DNA from: Bryobacterales bacterium
GTDB lineage: Bacteria; Acidobacteriota; Terriglobia; Bryobacterales; Bryobacteraceae
Length of the DNA: 64,000 nt
Direction of reading: 5' to 3'
Assembly (NCBI GenBank): GCA_016789905.1
Contig: JAEUQC010000114.1
Span: 1 to 64,000 of the forward strand
Part shown: positions 23,860 through 32,174 of the stretch, one piece after another
How positions within the stretch are numbered: the stretch's first letter is position 1
Layout: each line of letters opens with the position of its first letter
The notes under the pieces: model-generated
Databases searched by the model: none
What the model saw: the letters and a program-made list of their open reading frames with translations, nothing else
What the model was told of the DNA's origin: nothing
Translations under genes and position numbers: made by a program

Positions 23860-24290
23860 CCCGCCGTGTCGTACGGCTTTGCGGACCGGTAGGCGAAGGG
23901 GGGACACGCCAAGGCGATGTCCCCGCAGTCGCGTTGCGAGTCGGGTGCTGGCTGATCCGGGCGGCAGGGCTACAACCCAGCCTGGCCACCGGATGGGCCG
24001 GATTGCACAACCTGTCACCCGCCGTGTTGTACGGAGTTGTAGAGAAGCACGGGAAAGGGGGGACACGCCGAGGCGATGTCCCCGCAGTCGCGTTGCGAGT
24101 CGGGTGCTGGCTGATCCGGGGGCAGGGCTACGGACCAGCCCGGCCACCGGATGGGCCGGATTGCACAACCTGTCACCCGCCGTGTTGTACGGAGTTGTGG
24201 AGAAGCACGGGAAAGGGGGGACACGCCAAGGCGATACCCCCGCAGTCGGGCTGCGAGTCGGGTGCTGGCTGATCGTTGTGGCGGAGTCAT
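23860..24290. repeat. 158-bp tandem repeat array, about 2.7 copies
   Basis: Copies begin at about 23860, 24018 and 24176, each with CCCGCCGTGT near the start, a GGGGGGACACGCC motif 38-39 bases on, then a shared stretch ending in GTCGGGTGCTGGCTGATC. Spacing is 158 bases between copies. The third copy is truncated at about 24290 and the first begins in divergent sequence. The GGGGACACGCC / GGCGATGTCCCC part folds as a hairpin in each copy (GGGGACA pairs with TGTCCCC); the third copy has a changed arm (ATACCCCC). Short reading frames through the array are not genes. Confidence 0.85.
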
Positions 24291-24303
24291 AGATCAGCAG
24301 AGC

Positions 24304-25053
24304 CTACACTCGTTCGGCGAGCAGGATCAGCGACTGGCCAAGCGGTAGATTGACCCCGGCAGGAATCAGCCGCGCCTCGGCCTGCAGCGGGCCGAGCAGA
24401 AGCCGGTCCAGCCAAGGAGCAACCGGGCGAACGCCGCTCTCCGGACTCCCGCCCAGCAGCGGCTCCACAATTCGGAACTTGAACAGCGCTACGGGCAACA
24501 GCAGCGAGTTGGCGTAGGTGCAGCGAAGTACTTTAAAGCCATTCTTTTCCGCGAGTTGAGTGAGGCGCGAGCGAGTAAACCGCTGGCGTTCCATGGCGTG
24601 AATCGAGTGATGGCTGCGCAGAATATTCAGCGCCGACGCGCGAAGAGCCAGGAATCCGCCCGGCCGTAGCACGCGGCGGAACTCGGCCATCGGCTTCCCC
24701 TCATCGCCCAACGGCATATGGACGATTACGTCCATGCTTACCACCGCGTCAAAGACTTGATCACGGTACGGCAGCGATTGAATATCGCCCTGCGTTAAGT
24801 TGCTTATTCCCAGGCCTTTGCCATACTCCAGGCCTTCCCAGCCCAGGTCGAGCGGGACCATCGGCCAGTGATAACGATCGGCAAGCTCTTTGGCAAAGTG
24901 GCCCGTTCCGCAGCCGGCTTCCAACACCCTTCCGAATTTCCGCTGCCGGGCCACCGGATCCAGCAGGCCAAACATGATGTGCCGCATGCCGCGGTACCAC
25001 CAGAAGTCGTTCTCGGCCTTGGCGATATTGGCGAATTCGGCTGGATTCATCAT
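24304..25053 (-). CDS. Class I SAM-dependent methyltransferase
   Basis: This 249-residue protein contains the SAM-binding motif I VLEAGCGTGHFAKEL, motif II region FDAVVSMDVIVHMPLGDEG and FRRVLRPGGFLALRA. The N-terminal FWWYRGMRHIM matches methyltransferases found in polysaccharide clusters, where they methylate sugar or lipid intermediates. Its start overlaps the stop of the epimerase gene (ATGATGA), so the two are coupled. Part of its 3' end is duplicated at 23691-23836 beyond the repeat array. Confidence 0.85.
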   Translation of the reverse strand: MMNPAEFANIAKAENDFWWYRGMRHIMFGLLDPVARQRKFGRVLEAGCGTGHFAKELADRYHWPMVPLDLGWEGLEYGKGLGISNLTQGDIQSLPYRDQVFDAVVSMDVIVHMPLGDEGKPMAEFRRVLRPGGFLALRASALNILRSHHSIHAMERQRFTRSRLTQLAEKNGFKVLRCTYANSLLLPVALFKFRIVEPLLGGSPESGVRPVAPWLDRLLLGPLQAEARLIPAGVNLPLGQSLILLAERV

Positions 25054-26030
25054 GGCAGGTAGTGCTCCCGGTGTTCGCGGTAATAGGCAAGCGTAAGGCG
25101 GGCGCCGGATGCGAACGGCACTCGCGGCTCCCAGCCTAATGTCTCTCGAATGAAGGAGTTATCGGTCGAAAAGCTGCCGATGTCGATGGACTTGTGCCCT
25201 TCCGGAAATGGCCGGTACACCAGTTGGCCCGCGCCCTCGGCCACCAGGATACGAGCGATTTCTTCAAGGGAAAGCGCGTCGCGCCCGCCGACGTTCATAT
25301 TGGGCGAAGGCAGCCCTTTGCGCGCCCCTGCAAGCAGGAAAGCCTCAACGATATCATCAACATAGACGGGATCCCGGACCTGTTTGCCGTCGCCGAAGAG
25401 TTCAATATCCTGGCCAAGCAAGGCACGGCGGAAGAAATGGCCAAGGACACCCTGTTCTGGAATATTGAGCGCCATACGCGGACCATAGATGTTGGTCAGG
25501 CGGAGAATGGAAGCGTCGATGTCGCCGCTGGCGGTCAGCAGACGGTGGTACGACGCGGCGGCGTGTTTGTGTATCCCATTGAAATCAATAGGGTTTATTG
25601 GGTGCGATTCGTTGATCGGCAGGAACTGCGGCACACCGTAAACCTGCCGCGTCGAAGCGTACACGACGCGAATACCGGGGCAGATTTCACGAAGCGCCAA
25701 CAAGAAACACAACTGGGACGTGGTGTTTAATTGAAGATCCCGAACAGGATCTCTCATACTGTTGACGTGACTGATCTCGCCGGCCATGTTGAAGACAATT
25801 TCAGTGCCCTCGATGGCCTTTCGGTGCGCAAAAAGTGCACAAATATCGTCCTTTATGACGCTTATTTGCGTCAAACAGGGGGTTAAATTGTGCCAATTGG
25901 CACCGCATCCTGGCACTGCGGAGTCGATTATGGTCACGCGCGCGCCGTCGCGGGCCAAGCGTACCGCCAGATTACTTCCGATGAATCCCAGTCCACCCGT
26001 GACCAGGACGCGTTTCCCCGCGTAGTTCAT
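25050..26030 (-). CDS. NAD-dependent sugar epimerase/dehydratase (extended SDR)
   Basis: This 326-residue protein begins with the Rossmann motif VLVTGGLGFIGSNLAVRLA. It has YASTRQVYG (Ser/Thr region), DPVYVDDIVEAFLLAG and an NVGG near the C-terminal domain. The usual catalytic YxxxK is replaced by NGIHK in PIDFNGIHKHAAA; a subgroup of nucleotide-sugar SDRs carries Asn at this position. It is likely a UDP- or dTDP-sugar modifying enzyme for surface glycans. It is coupled to the downstream methyltransferase and 12 bases after the hypothetical gene upstream. Confidence 0.85.
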   Translation of the reverse strand: MNYAGKRVLVTGGLGFIGSNLAVRLARDGARVTIIDSAVPGCGANWHNLTPCLTQISVIKDDICALFAHRKAIEGTEIVFNMAGEISHVNSMRDPVRDLQLNTTSQLCFLLALREICPGIRVVYASTRQVYGVPQFLPINESHPINPIDFNGIHKHAAASYHRLLTASGDIDASILRLTNIYGPRMALNIPEQGVLGHFFRRALLGQDIELFGDGKQVRDPVYVDDIVEAFLLAGARKGLPSPNMNVGGRDALSLEEIARILVAEGAGQLVYRPFPEGHKSIDIGSFSTDNSFIRETLGWEPRVPFASGARLTLAYYREHREHYLP

Positions 26031-26042
26031 TATGTGTTGTAG

Positions 26043-27116
26043 CTAGTCTACCGCTTCCAGCGCCCGTACGGCTTCCAGCAAAAGGCGGGAGCCAAAAGCC
26101 GCGTGGGGCCGCCGTTGATAGAAGTTGCGGAGATGGATCTCGACTTTCTCCCACTCTTCGCGGACCTCGCGGTAAATGCGGGCCGGGTTGGCGGCCTGGC
26201 GGGTGCGCCAGCCCGGAAGGCGGGAGCAAAGGCCAACGAGCGCGGCGATGAGCCGGAACTCGTTGGAAAACAGCAGGTGGAGGTAACGTTTCCGTCGCTG
26301 GCAGTATTGGACGATAGTGCGCGCCTTGCCGGGTTCATAGGAACCGCGGATGAGTGGGCGTACCTGGAGGCGGTCGAGGATTTCGCTCACCTCGGCAAGG
26401 CGGGACGTCAAGCGCTTTTGCGCGCCGGCAAAGGCGCGGTCCACGGAATCGGCATTGAGGACGTCGACCCCGAGGGCGTCGACGTGAGCGCCGACTATAG
26501 GCAGGGCGGAACTCCAGACAAGCAGTGCCAGTGCTTTTTCGCGATCCTCGAATTGGCTGACCGAAGTAATATGCGCCGGAGGGAGGCAATCGCGGATGGC
26601 GGCCTGGACGGCGAGGGAAACGGCGCTGTAGCGGCGCTGATAGGCGTGGCCGCGCTCTGAGGGCGCGGCCAACAGACCGCCGCGGGGTGCGCAGACATGG
26701 CGGACGGGCAGGGCACGGCGCAGCAATGGAGAGCGCGGCGATTCGGCGACCAGAGTGAGTGGTGTTTCGTCACCAGTAACCGCGCGAAAAACGAGCACAA
26801 CGGCATGGTGGAAAGCCAGGGTTGCGAGCGGATCCGGATCACCGGTGCGAGACGCAACGAGACGGCCGGCGGCGTCCTGGCGGAAGACGAGGGCTTCGAG
26901 CCAGGCATCAAAACTGGGCGATTCGATGGGCCGGAACGGCGGCAAGTGCAGTTCAACGGATGCCAAACCGGTGGCTAAAACGGCGGTCCGGACACACTGG
27001 GGCAACGCATCGAGCGAAGGCAAAGTGGTGGACACAGGCAGAATGAGAGCGCGCGAAGGCGTCTCGCGCACCCAATGCAGGTGAACCTGCGGGGCCGCAA
27101 GGACTTGGACAGACAT
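26043..27116 (-). CDS. Protein of unknown function, SprT-type or similar not recognised
   Basis: This 357-residue soluble protein starts MSVQVLAAPQVHLHWVRETP. I do not recognise the family. Visible features: an Arg-rich region near RTIVQYCQRRKRYLHLLFSN, an Arg/Trp-rich C-terminal helix pair (ARIYREVREEWEKVEIHLRN) and no signal peptide or membrane segment. It is the first gene of a three-gene reverse-strand cluster with the sugar epimerase and methyltransferase. It may be involved in the same glycan pathway, but only gene order suggests this. Confidence 0.5.
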   Translation of the reverse strand: MSVQVLAAPQVHLHWVRETPSRALILPVSTTLPSLDALPQCVRTAVLATGLASVELHLPPFRPIESPSFDAWLEALVFRQDAAGRLVASRTGDPDPLATLAFHHAVVLVFRAVTGDETPLTLVAESPRSPLLRRALPVRHVCAPRGGLLAAPSERGHAYQRRYSAVSLAVQAAIRDCLPPAHITSVSQFEDREKALALLVWSSALPIVGAHVDALGVDVLNADSVDRAFAGAQKRLTSRLAEVSEILDRLQVRPLIRGSYEPGKARTIVQYCQRRKRYLHLLFSNEFRLIAALVGLCSRLPGWRTRQAANPARIYREVREEWEKVEIHLRNFYQRRPHAAFGSRLLLEAVRALEAVD

Positions 27117-27367
27117 AGTGGTTTCCGCGCCTTGATTTTAGCAATCGCGGTTCAAAAAACGGCTCGGCGAAGGGCGAATGAAGGGAAAGGGCGCGGCAGT
27201 AATCTATTGATTCGTCGCGGGTTACAAAAAATTTGCGTGAATTTCAAAAAACTGTGACTGATAAAGGTCGCATTCGTTTTGGAGGGTGGCCGGCCTATTG
27301 GGAGTTGTACGGCCGGCTTGGCGATAATGCCGAGGGTATCGGGATGGCTGGGCGGACCCGTCGATTT
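27117..27367. other. Intergenic region, AT-richer than its surroundings
   Basis: No gene is supported. A-rich runs occur at about 27226-27251. A hairpin GGCCGGCC...GGCCGGC (about 27289-27318) lies downstream of the PfkB stop, without the T-run expected of an intrinsic terminator. Promoter elements for the gene at 27116 (reverse) are probably here, but none is clear. Confidence 0.4.
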
Positions 27368-28306
27368 TCAGGTGGTGATGACACGGAGTTCGACGCGGGA
27401 GTACATTTTCTCGGTTTGTGAAAGAGTGGGGAATGCAATGCCTGGGAGAGCGGCGGAGGCGGTGCCGCAGGCGACGCCCCAGCGGAGAGCGTCATCGAAG
27501 GACCTTTTTTCGGTGAGGGCCCAGACGAAGGCGGCGGCCAGCGCGTCGCCGGCGCCAATGGGGCATACAGCGTCGATGTTCGGAGGCACGGCCTCTACAA
27601 GCCGTGTGCCGATTGCACCCACGGCGCCCCGGCTACCGAGCGACATCACCACCGATTCGGCGCCCATGGCGACAATTCGCAGCGCGGCTTCGCGAAAATG
27701 GGCCTGGGTGATAAGCGCGCGGTTCAACAACCGCTCCGCTTCGGCCTGGTTTGGCGCGACGGCGGTTGGGCCGGCGTCGAGGCCGTGGAGCAGGGCGTCG
27801 CCATCGGTATCAAGCAGCGTCTTCACACCCGCTTTTTGGGCCAACAGGATGAGCCGGGCATAGAAATCCGTTGGGATGCCAGGGGGCAGACTGCCGCAGA
27901 GCATGAGCCAGGATGCACCTTCGAGGTTTTCGGCCACGGTTTTTTCAAAGCGGGCGAGTTCCGAAGCTTGTATGTGGGGTCCGCGCTCGTTGAGTTTCAC
28001 GGCGAGGCCTTGCTTATCGACGATGGTCAAATTGGTACGAATGCTGTGGCGGATGCGTACGAAGTGGGTGGGAAAACCGGAATCGGAGAGGAGTTCCTCA
28101 AAACGTTTGCCCGCCTTGCCGCCAGAGCAGGCAATGGCCTTGGTGGCTCCGTTAAAGGCGTGAATGACAATAGAGGCGTTAATGCCGCGGCCGCCGGCGG
28201 ATTCATTGGTCGAGAGAATATAGGCCCGATCCTCGAACACGAGCCGATCGGCCTGGACGTTGCGATCAATGGCGGGGTTGAGTGTGAGGGTGAGAATCAA
28301 GCCCAT
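27368..28306 (-). CDS. PfkB-family sugar kinase (1-phosphofructokinase-like)
   Basis: This 312-residue protein has the PfkB fold of the FruK/LacC group: LTLNPAIDRNV at the N-terminus, AGGRGINASIV (binding loop), CGSLPPGIP (first signature) and PIGAGDALAAAF with the catalytic Asp (second signature). It phosphorylates a phosphorylated or free hexose, most likely fructose-1-phosphate or tagatose-6-phosphate; the exact substrate cannot be told. No PTS genes are nearby. It is divergent from the EamA transporter gene. Confidence 0.88.
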   Translation of the reverse strand: MGLILTLTLNPAIDRNVQADRLVFEDRAYILSTNESAGGRGINASIVIHAFNGATKAIACSGGKAGKRFEELLSDSGFPTHFVRIRHSIRTNLTIVDKQGLAVKLNERGPHIQASELARFEKTVAENLEGASWLMLCGSLPPGIPTDFYARLILLAQKAGVKTLLDTDGDALLHGLDAGPTAVAPNQAEAERLLNRALITQAHFREAALRIVAMGAESVVMSLGSRGAVGAIGTRLVEAVPPNIDAVCPIGAGDALAAAFVWALTEKRSFDDALRWGVACGTASAALPGIAFPTLSQTEKMYSRVELRVITT

Positions 28307-28351
28307 ATCATAACAATGGGATCATGCCAGGTGCGGGTGTTAAGATGACGA

Positions 28352-29293
28352 ATGGGATCACGAGGGCACCTGCTGCCATATGCGGCGTTGATCGCTATTT
28401 GTTTTTTCTGGGGTACGACGTACCTTGGGATCCGAATGGCGCTGGAGAGCTTTCCGCCGCTGCTACTGGTGGCGCTGCGATTCCTGCTATCGGGGACCGT
28501 TCTGCTGGCGTGGGCACGATGGAAGGGATGGACGATGCCTGGCGGGTGGGAGTTGGTGCGAACGTGCCTGTTTGGACTCATGCTGCTAGGTGTGGCCAAC
28601 GGTTGCCTGACGTTCGCTGAGACGTGGATTCCGTCGAGTTTGGCGGCGCTGTTTTTGACCACCGCACCGTTTTGGCTGGTGGGATTGGAGGCGCTGATGC
28701 CGAACGGGGAGCGGTTGACGGCGACGGTGGTGGCAGGACTGGCACTGGGGCTGGCCGGAGTGGTGATTCTGGTGATGCCAGGGAGCGGCACGCTGGTAAT
28801 GGGGCCGAACCTGTGGAAGGGGTTTCTGGTGTTGCAGGTGGGGTCGTTCTTCTGGAACGCGGGGTCGATTTTTCAGCGGCGCTGGCGGGCGAAAACGCAC
28901 CCGCTATTGACGGGCGCGGTGCAGCAACTGGCGGCGGGAGTCGTTTACCTTGCGGCGACGCTGGTGGTGCCGGAGCGGCCGGTAACGCTATCGGCAAACG
29001 GGGTGGCGGGGCTGTTGTGGCTGGTGACGTTCGGGTCGATTGTCGGTTACAGCGCTTACATTTACGCACTGGAGACGCTGCCTGTCTCCCTGGTTTCGAT
29101 CTACACGTTCATCAATCCGGTGGTGGCGGTTGCGCTGGGGAAGCTGTTCTACGATGAGCCTTTTGGGAGGAAAGAGATCACGGCGATGGTGATTATTTTC
29201 GCCGGCGTGTTGATAGTGAAGGCGCGGACGGCGCTGGGGCCGGCTGTGTTGCGGTTGATGGGCCGGGGAGGGGCGGGAAGTTCCGCCGGCTAA
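28352..29293 (+). CDS. EamA/DMT-superfamily transporter
   Basis: This 313-residue membrane protein has ten predicted hydrophobic segments in two EamA repeats. The first begins YAALIAICFFWGTTYLGIR, the second YSAYIYALETLPVSLVSIY after a central loop, with FINPVVAVALGKLFYDEP and FAGVLIVKAR in the last helices. Substrates in the family include amino acids and metabolites; none can be assigned. The last part of the gene lies in a 192-bp tandem duplication (29140-29523), but the first copy retains the full C-terminus. Confidence 0.9.
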   Translation: MGSRGHLLPYAALIAICFFWGTTYLGIRMALESFPPLLLVALRFLLSGTVLLAWARWKGWTMPGGWELVRTCLFGLMLLGVANGCLTFAETWIPSSLAALFLTTAPFWLVGLEALMPNGERLTATVVAGLALGLAGVVILVMPGSGTLVMGPNLWKGFLVLQVGSFFWNAGSIFQRRWRAKTHPLLTGAVQQLAAGVVYLAATLVVPERPVTLSANGVAGLLWLVTFGSIVGYSAYIYALETLPVSLVSIYTFINPVVAVALGKLFYDEPFGRKEITAMVIIFAGVLIVKARTALGPAVLRLMGRGGAGSSAG

Positions 29294-29523
29294 TCCCGCC
29301 CCATGGCTTTGGCGGCGGCGGCTCCGCCGAGGAAGCTGTTCTACGATGAGCCTTTTGGGAGGAAAGAGATCACGGCGATGGTGATTATTTTCGCCGGCGT
29401 GTTGATAGTGAAGGCGCGGACGGCGCTGGGGCCGGCTGTGTTGCGGTTGATGGGCCGGGGAAGTGCGGGAAGTTCCGCCGGCTAATCCCGCCCCATGGCT
29501 TTGGCGGCGGCGGCTCCGCCGAG
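29140..29523. repeat. 192-bp tandem duplication at a convergent gene junction
   Basis: Copy 1 is 29140-29331 and copy 2 is 29332-29523, differing at about two positions near 29270/29462 (GGAGGGGCGGG versus GGAAGTGCGGG). The unit covers the last ~51 codons of the EamA gene and the last ~13 codons of the convergent zinc-ribbon gene. The EamA protein uses copy 1 while the zinc-ribbon protein ends in copy 2, so the extra unit sits harmlessly between the two stops. The near identity indicates a recent event. The reading frame at 29303-29485 is a duplicate tail, not a gene. Confidence 0.9.
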
Positions 29524-30159
29524 GATCATCGGCAGGGTCACCATGATGAACATGACGATCAGCATGATGACGATGAAGACACCAAACGCCTCCGGAGAGT
29601 TCATTATTTCGGTCATTTGCTGGACGGAGTCGGCAGGGTAGTTGGCCTCTTTCAGTTGCTTGCGGGAAAGCTCGATGAGGCCACCTTGTTCCTGAACGGC
29701 GACGATGGTGACGGTGAAAAACAGCATCCAGATGACGTAGAAAAGAACGCCGGTGATCCAGCCAAGGCGCGCGCCGGCGGCGACGGAGAGGATTTGGCCG
29801 GTGCGGCGCGAATAGAAGATCACCGCAAGCGAACCGCCGCCGAGGAGGACGAACATCTTGAGTAGAAATCCAGCCAGGCCGCCAAGGGGAATCACCATGA
29901 GAATCCAGATAAGGATCGCCGTGTAGAAAGCGGCGCTAACGGCGCGTGTATTGTGAAAACTGATGTGGGCTAGAGACTCCGGAGGAGGCCCGGCAAGGGC
30001 GCGTAGATCGTCAGCGGAGTGCTGAATGCCTGGAGGCCGGACGAAGGCGCCGGAATCCTCGATTTCCGGTGGCGCTTCGGCAAATAGCGGCCTGCCACAG
30101 CGATGACAGAAGCGGGCGTCAACCGGCAACTGGGCGCCGCAAGTACAAAAATCAGCCAC
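29482..30159 (-). CDS. Zinc-ribbon membrane protein
   Basis: This 225-residue protein has an N-terminal zinc ribbon FCTCGAQLPVDARFCHRCGR (CxC then CxxC), a Pro/Ala-rich linker, and a C-terminal membrane part of four or so helices (AFYTAILIWILMVIPLGGL, FLLKMFVLLGGGSLAVIFY, WITGVLFYVIWMLFFTVTI, FGVFIVIMLIVMFIMVTLPM). The C-terminus AAAAKAMGRD lies in copy 2 of the 192-bp duplication. Function unknown; such proteins often have regulatory or stress roles at the membrane. Confidence 0.8.
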   Translation of the reverse strand: MADFCTCGAQLPVDARFCHRCGRPLFAEAPPEIEDSGAFVRPPGIQHSADDLRALAGPPPESLAHISFHNTRAVSAAFYTAILIWILMVIPLGGLAGFLLKMFVLLGGGSLAVIFYSRRTGQILSVAAGARLGWITGVLFYVIWMLFFTVTIVAVQEQGGLIELSRKQLKEANYPADSVQQMTEIMNSPEAFGVFIVIMLIVMFIMVTLPMILGGAAAAKAMGRD

Positions 30160-30201
30160 GAATTCAGTGTGTCACAAATGGGCCGTGTTACGTTGGAGGC
30201 A

Positions 30202-31170
30202 ATGTCTTCCATGACCTTGCTGGTTGTATCCAATCCAAGCGCGCCCTATTTGAAGTGGCTGCGCGAACTGCCGACCGATGTGAATTATGTGGTGGGGAAC
30301 ACAGTGGAGACGTTGTCCACCGTGGCCGATAGCGCGGATGCCATCCTCTACTGCATGGGCCCAGGGATTCCGCTAAAAACTGTCTGGGACCTGGCGCCGC
30401 GGGTGCAATGGGTGCATTCGCTATCGGCGGGCCTGGAGAGCATTCTGTTTCCGGCGCTGGCGGAAAGCACGGTGCCGATGACGAACGGGCGGGGGGTGTT
30501 CAAAGAGTCGCTGGGCGAGTTTGTGGTGGCCTCGATTCTGCATTTCGCGAAGGATCTGCGGCGGATGGTACGGAACCAGGAGGCGGGGCGGTGGGAGCAG
30601 TTCGACGTGGAGATGGTGGCGGGGAAAACGCTGGGCATCATCGGATACGGAGAGATTGGCCGGGCGGCGGCGGTGCGCGCCCATGCGTTGGGGATGAAGA
30701 TTCACGTGATCCGGCGGCGGCCGCAACTATCCGAGGAAGACCCGATTGTGGAGAAGAGCTTCACGACGGCGCAGCGAGGGGAGATGATGGCCGGGGTGGA
30801 TTATCTGCTGGTGGCGGCGCCGTTGACAGGAGAGACGAAAGGACTGGTGGGAGCGGCGGAACTGGCGCGGCTGCAACCGAACGCGGTGGTAATGAACGTG
30901 GGGCGGGGGCCGGTGATTGATGAAGCGGCGCTGGTGGAGGCGCTGCGCAGCGGAGCGATCAAGGGCGCCGCGCTGGACGTTTTCGATAAAGAGCCGCTGC
31001 CGGACGGGCATGCGTTCTATGGGCTGGAAAACGTACTGCTAAGCCCGCATTGCGCGGATCACACGGCGACGTGGACGGACGAGGCGATGCAGTTTTTCCT
31101 TGGGAATCTGCAACGATTCCAGGGCGGGCAGCCGCTGCTGAACCTGGTGGATAAGAAGAGCGGGTACTAG
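30202..31170 (+). CDS. D-2-hydroxyacid dehydrogenase
   Basis: This 322-residue NAD(P)-dependent dehydrogenase has the nucleotide-binding motif GIIGYGEIGRAAAVRAHA, catalytic Arg in MNVGRGPVID, Glu in DVFDKEPLP and His in LLSPHCADHT, the triad of the family. It interconverts 2-oxo acids and D-2-hydroxyacids; the substrate is not determined (glyoxylate or hydroxypyruvate reductase-like are candidates). TTGGAGG at 30193-30199 supports the ATG at 30202. It is followed by a strong terminator. Confidence 0.9.
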   Translation: MSSMTLLVVSNPSAPYLKWLRELPTDVNYVVGNTVETLSTVADSADAILYCMGPGIPLKTVWDLAPRVQWVHSLSAGLESILFPALAESTVPMTNGRGVFKESLGEFVVASILHFAKDLRRMVRNQEAGRWEQFDVEMVAGKTLGIIGYGEIGRAAAVRAHALGMKIHVIRRRPQLSEEDPIVEKSFTTAQRGEMMAGVDYLLVAAPLTGETKGLVGAAELARLQPNAVVMNVGRGPVIDEAALVEALRSGAIKGAALDVFDKEPLPDGHAFYGLENVLLSPHCADHTATWTDEAMQFFLGNLQRFQGGQPLLNLVDKKSGY

Positions 31171-31211
31171 AAAAGCGAAAGGGCCGGCTGCGGCCGGCCC
31201 TTTCGCTTTTT
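31171..31211. terminator. Bidirectional intrinsic terminator
   Basis: AAAAGCGAAAGGGCCGGC, a TGC loop, then the complementary arm ending CGCTTTTT: an 18-bp almost perfect stem with flanking A- and T-runs on both strands. It separates the hydroxyacid dehydrogenase and the convergent desaturase gene. Confidence 0.93.
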
Positions 31212-31224
31212 GTGGATTTGACGG

Positions 31225-32091
31225 CTAGGCTACTTTGCGAGCCAGCGACGATTCCATATCGACCGTCGCCACTTTGACTTTGGTGGCGACCCCGATCAGT
31301 TGCAGAAAGCGGATCTGCATCCAGGTGAAGTCCACTTCGTACCAGGCCAAGCCATGGCGCGCGGAATTGGGATGAGCGTGATGGTTGTTATGCCAGCCTT
31401 CGCCGAAGGTGAGGAGGGCGACCCACCAGGAGTTGCGGGAGTCGTCGCGGATGTCGAAGCGGCGAGGGCCCCAGAGGTGGGTGGCAGAGTTGACGAGCCA
31501 AGTGGAATGCAGGCCCAGGGTGATGCGCATGCAGACGGCCCAGAGGAACATGGACAGGCCGCCAAAGTACCAGATGAGAATGGACGTGGCCGCGACAGGG
31601 AGGAAGTGCCAGGTGTTCAACCAGCGGTAGAAGGGGTCCTTGGCCAGATCGGGGGTGTAACGGGCCAGTTCTTCGGTCTTGTTATGTTTGGATTCGCCGA
31701 AGATGATCCAGCCCATATGGGACCACCATTTGCCGTCGCGGGGCGAATGGGGATCGCCTTCCTGATCGGATTTTTGATGGTGGATGCGGTGGGTGGCGAC
31801 CCAGAAGATGGGCCCGCCTTCCAACGTGAGCGTTCCGCAGATAGCGAAGAGATACTCAATCCACTTCGGCACGATATAGGAACGGTGGGTGTGGAGGCGA
31901 TGGTAGCCCATGCCAATGCCCCAACCGATGGTAATCCAGTAGAGCAGAACCATTACAGCCAACGATTTCCACTCGAAATAAAACGGGGCGGCCAGTGCGC
32001 CCGCGTGGAAGAAGGCCAGGAAAATGATGGTTATCCAGTTCAGATGCCGAGCCTTGGTGATGGGGGTGACCCCTTTTGCAGTACTTTCCAT
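31225..32091 (-). CDS. Acyl-CoA/acyl-lipid delta-9-type fatty acid desaturase
   Basis: This 288-residue membrane desaturase has the three histidine boxes in order: HRLHTHRS (HxxxxH), HRIHHQKSD (HxxHH) and GEGWHNNHHAHP (HxxHH), with membrane segments WITIIFLAFFHAGALAAPF, AVMVLLYWITIGWG and others. It inserts a cis double bond into acyl chains, using two irons held by the boxes, and tunes membrane fluidity. Divergent from the TIM-barrel isomerase gene. Confidence 0.93.
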   Translation of the reverse strand: MESTAKGVTPITKARHLNWITIIFLAFFHAGALAAPFYFEWKSLAVMVLLYWITIGWGIGMGYHRLHTHRSYIVPKWIEYLFAICGTLTLEGGPIFWVATHRIHHQKSDQEGDPHSPRDGKWWSHMGWIIFGESKHNKTEELARYTPDLAKDPFYRWLNTWHFLPVAATSILIWYFGGLSMFLWAVCMRITLGLHSTWLVNSATHLWGPRRFDIRDDSRNSWWVALLTFGEGWHNNHHAHPNSARHGLAWYEVDFTWMQIRFLQLIGVATKVKVATVDMESSLARKVA

Positions 32092-32174
32092 AGAGGGATG
32101 AACCTCTTTAGCCTATCAGTTTGCGTTAAGGCGCGCCGCAGCGCGTTGTTTACCTGATGCGTCACAATAAGAAT

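Noticed and set aside
23860-24290. Possible CRISPR array
   Set aside because: Units are 158 bp and nearly identical throughout, with no short repeats separated by unique spacers and no cas genes.
24000-27000. Possible replication origin at the C-rich to G-rich skew change
   Set aside because: No dnaA, dnaN, gyrB, parAB or clustered DnaA boxes were recognised, and a second, opposite change occurs at about 61 kb; inversion is simpler.
29303-29485. 60-codon reading frame repeating the EamA C-terminus
   Set aside because: It is the second copy of the 192-bp duplication; no start context of its own and nothing before the copied tail.
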